From positions 1 through 10,239 of the forward strand of contig JAWKTM010000118.1 in assembly GCA_041399085.1 (NCBI GenBank): a stretch of 10,239 nt of DNA, read 5' to 3'. Both the position numbers and the translations under genes were made by a program. Source of the stretch: JAWKTM01 sp041399085. GTDB taxonomy: Bacteria; Planctomycetota; Planctomycetia; Pirellulales; Pirellulaceae. This document shows, piece by piece, positions 6,535 through 10,239 of the stretch (the stretch's first letter is position 1; each line of letters opens with the position of its first letter). The notes beneath the pieces were generated by a model. It was given only the letters and a program-made list of their open reading frames with translations. It did not search any database and was not told the DNA's origin.

Positions 6535-7188
6535 GTGAAACAGTCGACTCGACCTTTATCCGGCGCGGTTGTCGTGGCGGCCAGCGTCGCGCTGCTTGGT
6601 TCGCTCTTGATCTACAACCCTTGGAACGCACCGCGTGCCGCCGAACGGCAAACGAACGGCAAGACCGCCGTGGCGACGTTTGCTGGCGGTTGTTTTTGGT
6701 GCATGGAGCACCCTTACGATTCGCTGGAAGGTGTCATCTCGACGACCGTCGGGTACACCGGCGGCAAGACCGAGAATCCGACTTACAAGCAAGTATCGTC
6801 GGGGCTGACTGGACATTTAGAGTCGATCCAAATTGAATACGACCCGGAAAAGGTCAGCTATGAAAAGCTGCTGGACGTGTTCTGGCACAACATCGATCCG
6901 ACGCAGCGAGGCGGCCAATTCTGCGACGACGGCAACCAGTACCGCTCGGCCATCTTCTATCACGACGACGAGCAGCAGGAGTTGGCGGAATCGACCAAAA
7001 AGGCCGTGGGCAAGGAACTGCGGAAGAAGATCGTGACCGATGTGCTGCCCGCCGAGAAATTCTGGCCAGCCGAGGACTATCATCAGGATTACTATCTGAA
7101 GAACCCGATTCGCTACCGCTTCTACCGCTACAACTGCGGCCGCGACCAGCGACTGCAAGCCGTGTGGGGCGACAAGGCTGGGCATTAA
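6535..7188 (+). CDS. msrA: Membrane-anchored or exported peptide methionine (S)-S-oxide reductase MsrA
   Basis: The 217-aa product reduces methionine-S-sulfoxide in proteins back to methionine. Residues 45-205 carry the MsrA domain. The catalytic Cys is C53 in GCFWCMEHP (52-60), with the second Cys C56 of the GCFWC variant. Further family blocks are GYTGG (73-77), GHLESIQIEYDP (93-104), NIDPTQ (119-124), GNQYRSAIFY (133-142) and AEDYHQDYYLKNP (179-191). C130 and C201 are candidate resolving or recycling cysteines. An uncleaved anchor or signal peptide is seen at about 9-27 (AVVVAASVALLGSLLIY region), so the enzyme probably works on the periplasmic side rather than in the cytosol. The GTG start is fixed by AAGGAG 7 nt upstream. 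A 101-aa gene follows after 17 nt and is probably co-transcribed. The ferritin-like gene is divergent. Both proteins are linked to oxidative damage, but shared regulation is only an inference. Confidence 0.94.
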   Translation: MKQSTRPLSGAVVVAASVALLGSLLIYNPWNAPRAAERQTNGKTAVATFAGGCFWCMEHPYDSLEGVISTTVGYTGGKTENPTYKQVSSGLTGHLESIQIEYDPEKVSYEKLLDVFWHNIDPTQRGGQFCDDGNQYRSAIFYHDDEQQELAESTKKAVGKELRKKIVTDVLPAEKFWPAEDYHQDYYLKNPIRYRFYRYNCGRDQRLQAVWGDKAGH

Positions 7189-7205
7189 GAGCCGAGACTT
7201 AGAAC

Positions 7206-7511
7206 ATGATCGTACCTGTGTTAGTCGAACAAATTGCTCCTCGCCGTTTCCTGGCGCGTGGAAGTGCGCCGTTTGACGTGACGGCCGAAGGGGACACGGC
7301 GGACGATGCGTTGACCAAGGTAAAGCAGGTGATCGAAGACCGCGTGGCACGCGGCGCCATCATCGCTGGAGTTGAAGTCAAACAGCCGGCGAACCCGTGG
7401 TTAGACGCCGCCGGGATGTTCAGCAACGACGCACTTTGCGACGAATGGCGAAATTTAATGGTCGAGCAGCGACTTGCGGCAAACGTTGAGACTGGCCATT
7501 CGCCGCTCTGA
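7206..7511 (+). CDS. HicB-like antitoxin-type small protein, no partner toxin seen
   Basis: The 101-aa product resembles HicB-type antitoxin domains in its first half: a strand (MIVPVLVEQI), a second strand with Arg/Ala alternation (RRFLARGSA), a GDT turn (29-31) and then a helix (ADDALTKVKQVIEDRVARG). In HicB the same order builds a partial RNase H-like fold. The second half (NPWLDAAGMF at 63-72, then DALCDEWRNLMVEQR at 75-89) recalls small planctomycete proteins that precede PIN-domain toxin genes; I recall this pattern from general knowledge and cannot confirm it. No PIN or HicA gene follows: the next gene is convergent and starts 11 nt beyond the stop. It begins 17 nt after msrA, suggesting one transcript, with no strong SD. 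It may be an orphan antitoxin or a regulator with another role. Family assignment is moderate and function unknown. Confidence 0.7.
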   Translation: MIVPVLVEQIAPRRFLARGSAPFDVTAEGDTADDALTKVKQVIEDRVARGAIIAGVEVKQPANPWLDAAGMFSNDALCDEWRNLMVEQRLAANVETGHSPL

Positions 7512-7522
7512 CGTAAGTCCGC

Positions 7523-8683
7523 TCACGTACCAGCCATTGCCAACACGAATTGTTCTTCGGTCGTTTCCAACAGGTTCCAGCAAGTATTGATCGAGCGTTC
7601 GGCGGGCGACTCGTCGGGATTGTCTCGGCTGATGTGCCGCATTTGATCCAGGCAGTCGAAGAACGCTTCGCCGATCCGCGGTTCGAATTGGCTGCCGATG
7701 CCTTCACGCAACATCGACAGCACCTTTTTTTCGGGCATCGCGGGGCGATAAATTCGGTCATGCGAGAGTGCGTCGTACACGTCGACGATCGACACAATGC
7801 GGGCCGCTTCGGGGATATCGGTCCCCGCGATGCCTCGTGGATATCCGTTGCCGTCCCAGTGTTCGTGGTGATTCAGTGCGATCTCGTACGCCAGTCCCAG
7901 CACCGGTGTCTCCGAGCCGGCGAGCATGCCGGCGCCGATCTGCGTGTGAGTCCGCATGATCGCTATTTCGTCGGCCGTCAGTTTTCCGGGCTTTCGCAAA
8001 ATCGCGTCGGGAATGCCGATCTTGCCGACATCGTGCATCGGGGCGGCCATCCGAATGTATTCCACCTGCTCCTCGGGCCAACCCAAGGCGGCGGACAGCA
8101 CTTCGCTGTACAACCCCGTGCGGCGAACGTGAGCGCCGGTTTCCTCGTCGCGATAGCGCGAAGCGTTCAACAGGCGGAGAATCGTTTCTTCATGAGCTCG
8201 CCGGATCGCAACGGTCTGCTCGCGGACTTTGCGTTCGAGCGTCCGCATGTACTCGTCGTTCTCAAGCCGCAGACGCCGACGTTCGAGCGCATGATGCACC
8301 TGCACCAGCAGTTCTTCGCGTTCGATTGGCTTGGTCAAGTAGCCTGACGCGCCATGAGTCAGCGTCGCGACAGCGGTCGTCACGTCGCTAACGGCAGTCA
8401 GCATCACGACAGCTATGTCGGGCTTTGTGGCGGTAATGTTCCGTAGCAGGTCGATTCCGCTAGCCCCGTTCATGCGCACGTCGGACGCGACCAATTGAAC
8501 GTCCTCGACTTGCAGCAAGCGCCAAGCTTGCTCGGCGTTGCGAGCTGTCAACACGCGATAGCCCGCGCCGGCCAACCAGCGGCTAATCAGATCGCGAACA
8601 TACGCCTCGTCGTCGACCACCACGATTGTGGTCGTCGTCGACGATTGATACGACGGATTGAGATTTTCGAATTTGGACGACAT
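7523..8683 (-). CDS. Response regulator with HD-GYP output (cyclic di-GMP phosphodiesterase)
   Basis: The 386-aa product joins a receiver domain (about 17-133) to an HD-GYP domain (about 165-352), as in RpfG-type regulators. The receiver is complete: acidic pair D24/D25, phospho-acceptor D68, T96 and K118. A coiled-coil linker rich in Arg and Glu (about 132-166) joins the domains. The HD-GYP residues are intact: H185, H217-D218 with K221, H246, H272/H273, D301, and the GYP motif at 280-282 within HHEHWDGNGYP. The domain should hydrolyse cyclic di-GMP. Residues 353-386 are a short C-terminal extension. The start at 8683 is the first ATG, with only a weak upstream GGGA. The gene lies 30 nt downstream of the hybrid kinase gene and is the likely second gene of that operon, so the kinase is its probable phospho-donor. 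Its end faces the HicB-like gene with 11 nt between stops. Confidence 0.95.
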   Translation of the reverse strand: MSSKFENLNPSYQSSTTTTIVVVDDEAYVRDLISRWLAGAGYRVLTARNAEQAWRLLQVEDVQLVASDVRMNGASGIDLLRNITATKPDIAVVMLTAVSDVTTAVATLTHGASGYLTKPIEREELLVQVHHALERRRLRLENDEYMRTLERKVREQTVAIRRAHEETILRLLNASRYRDEETGAHVRRTGLYSEVLSAALGWPEEQVEYIRMAAPMHDVGKIGIPDAILRKPGKLTADEIAIMRTHTQIGAGMLAGSETPVLGLAYEIALNHHEHWDGNGYPRGIAGTDIPEAARIVSIVDVYDALSHDRIYRPAMPEKKVLSMLREGIGSQFEPRIGEAFFDCLDQMRHISRDNPDESPAERSINTCWNLLETTEEQFVLAMAGT

Positions 8684-8713
8684 GGATCCCGACTGCCCCT
8701 GTGTGCGTATGTC

Positions 8714-10239
8714 CTAGATAAACGTTCCGCCCAGCACCGTGGCTTGGCCCGCCAGCGTTTCATCGAACGCCGTTGCTTCCAGCCCAACCGAGGCGGCGGC
8801 GGGCCGCCAGGCGGCGTGAACTTTTGCATCCCGAGATGTGGATCGATCATCCAGCGTCTCGCGAACCACTTGCAACAGCTTCTCGGGATCGAATGGCTTA
8901 TCGACCACCGGCAATTGAGCGCGGACGATCAGATCCTGCTCCGCGACTCCGTCTGAATAACCAGTACATAGAATCGTGGCGATCGTCGATTTCCGCTCGA
9001 CAGCGTGCTGCCACACTTCGATGCCGTTGCGCCGCGGCATCATCAGGTCGACCAAGAGCAGGTCGATTTTTTGGTGATGCTGGTCGAACATTTCGATCGC
9101 TTCGGCGCCGTCTTTCGCCACCAGGACCGAGTAGCCGGCGTTGGCGAGAATGCGGACGGCGCTGCCGCGCACGAAATGATCGTCCTCGGCGATCAGAATC
9201 GTCTCGCCGTGCCCGGCGCGGCAGTCGGTCAGATCGGGAAACGCCGGCAAACCTTCTGGCAGGCTCGCCAGCGGCAACAGCACCTTGAACGTGCTTCCCT
9301 GCCCCGGCTCGCTTTCAAAGGCGATCGTGCCGCCGTGCTTTTGGATCACTCCGTAGACAGCCGCCAATCCCAACCCGGTCCCCTTGCCGACTTCTTTCGT
9401 TGTAAAGAATGGTTCGAAGACGCGACGTTGCACCTCGCGCGGAATTCCGCAGCCGGTGTCTTGCACGCCGAGCATCGCATAGAAGCCGGGACGAATTCCG
9501 GCCGGGCAGCTAGTACCGTCTCCGTCGATCAACACACGTTGGGTCATGATTCGCAATTGGCCTCCGTGCGGCATCGCATCGCGCGCGTTCAGACACAAGT
9601 TCATCAGCACTTGTTCCAGCATGCCGCTATCCGCGTGGATCGAACCGATTTCGTCGGCCAAATCCAAGACCAGTTCGACGCCTTCGCCCAGCAGCGGCCG
9701 CATCATCTTGGCCAGCATTTGAATCGTGGCATTAAAGTCGACGTTACAGCGCTGGATGCTGTCGCGGCGGCTGAAGCGAAGCAGTTGGCTGGTAATCGCG
9801 GCAGCTCGGTCCGCCGCGCGAACGACTTGCTGCAGGTCGTCCATCGCCTGGGCGTCCTCGGGCAACTCTTGCATCGCCAAGCTCGTGTAGCCCTTGATGG
9901 CTTGCAGCAAGTTATTGAATTCGTGGGCCACGCCGCCCGCTAGTTGGCCAAGACTTTCCAATCGCTGCGTTTGCGTCAGCCGCTCTTTCAGTCGGCGGCT
10001 TTCGGTCACATCCGTGGCCAGCAGCAACAGGTCGGTCGCCACGTTGCCGTGAGCTTGTCGATGAAGTTGTTCCATCCATTCGTTCGCGCACGTCATCGGC
10101 GCAACGCGAAACTCCAATCGGCCCTGCGTGCCGTCCGGGCGGACAAAGTCGATCTCCTCGCCAGTAACCAGCTTTGACATCACGCGACTCATCATGATCG
10201 CGCGTTCCAAGTCGTCGGTTGCCAGCGGCAATTTGAGAT
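8714..10239 (-). CDS. Hybrid sensor histidine kinase with C-terminal receiver (N-terminus cut by the window edge)
   Basis: The reading frame is open to the right edge, so the N-terminal sensory part is missing. The TTG at 10231 is only the first possible start inside the window and is not taken as the true start. Numbering from it, residues 1-80 look like the end of a PAS domain (FRVAPM at 41-46, DVTESRRL at 74-81). The kinase core follows: H-box LAGGVAHEFNNLL (97-109) with phospho-acceptor H103, N-box N211/N215, G1 DTGCGIP (258-264), F-box FEPFFTTK (272-279) and G2 GKGTGLGLA (282-290). A receiver spans about 344-460 with E349/D350/D351, phospho-acceptor D395, T423 and K445. The order kinase then receiver is a hybrid architecture, in which phosphate normally passes to a separate Hpt protein; none is seen here. 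The last 45 residues (about 461-505) match no domain that I know. The HD-GYP regulator gene follows after 30 nt. Confidence 0.95.
   Translation of the reverse strand, partial: LKLPLATDDLERAIMMSRVMSKLVTGEEIDFVRPDGTQGRLEFRVAPMTCANEWMEQLHRQAHGNVATDLLLLATDVTESRRLKERLTQTQRLESLGQLAGGVAHEFNNLLQAIKGYTSLAMQELPEDAQAMDDLQQVVRAADRAAAITSQLLRFSRRDSIQRCNVDFNATIQMLAKMMRPLLGEGVELVLDLADEIGSIHADSGMLEQVLMNLCLNARDAMPHGGQLRIMTQRVLIDGDGTSCPAGIRPGFYAMLGVQDTGCGIPREVQRRVFEPFFTTKEVGKGTGLGLAAVYGVIQKHGGTIAFESEPGQGSTFKVLLPLASLPEGLPAFPDLTDCRAGHGETILIAEDDHFVRGSAVRILANAGYSVLVAKDGAEAIEMFDQHHQKIDLLLVDLMMPRRNGIEVWQHAVERKSTIATILCTGYSDGVAEQDLIVRAQLPVVDKPFDPEKLLQVVRETLDDRSTSRDAKVHAAWRPAAASVGLEATAFDETLAGQATVLGGTFI

Noticed and set aside
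9005..9943. A 312-aa open frame antisense to the hybrid kinase
   Set aside because: All kinase and receiver motifs are intact on the minus strand; this frame is a by-product of codon bias.

Overview
The window reads as chromosomal DNA of a planctomycete, most likely of the Pirellulales type. The main reason is the left third: a DUF1549/DUF1553 protein with cytochrome-c-like motifs (a PSCyt1-type planctomycete protein) followed by a twin-arginine-exported DUF1501 protein. Large paralogous sets of such pairs are characteristic of this phylum. The DNA is GC-rich. Many start codons lack a strong Shine-Dalgarno (SD) sequence, but where one is present it is clear and it fixes the start.

Layout. 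From 5046 down to 94, all on the minus strand, lie three exported proteins: a Tat-signal sugar-phosphate isomerase/epimerase-like TIM barrel (5046-4090), the DUF1549/DUF1553 protein (3957-1486) and the DUF1501 protein (1419-94). The last two look like one operon (66-nt gap). A GC-rich hairpin (4036-4062) separates them from the TIM-barrel gene. From 5151 to 5560, on the plus strand, a textbook promoter (TTGACA, 16 nt, TAGAAT) is followed at once by a perfect 7-1-7 inverted repeat matching a Fur box. It drives a 109-aa protein I cannot assign. That gene converges on a bacterioferritin-like gene (6142-5684).

A 392-bp non-coding region (6143-6534) separates the ferritin-like gene from a divergent membrane-anchored methionine sulfoxide reductase A (GTG start at 6535). 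Seventeen bases downstream of that gene lies a 101-aa HicB-antitoxin-like protein without a visible toxin. From 10239 down to 7523, on the minus strand, is a two-gene signalling operon: a hybrid histidine kinase cut by the right window edge, then an HD-GYP response regulator predicted to hydrolyse cyclic di-GMP.

How they may work together. The middle section (Fur-box promoter, ferritin-like protein, periplasmic-side MsrA) suggests an iron and oxidative-damage neighbourhood, though only the 109-aa gene shows a visible iron-responsive site. The kinase and HD-GYP regulator are probably one pathway. The exported TIM barrel, DUF1549 and DUF1501 proteins may share a substrate pathway at the cell envelope, but nothing in the sequence identifies the substrate. 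I found no mobile element, CRISPR array, RNA gene or obvious defence system. The best candidate for something undescribed is the Fur-controlled 109-aa protein.
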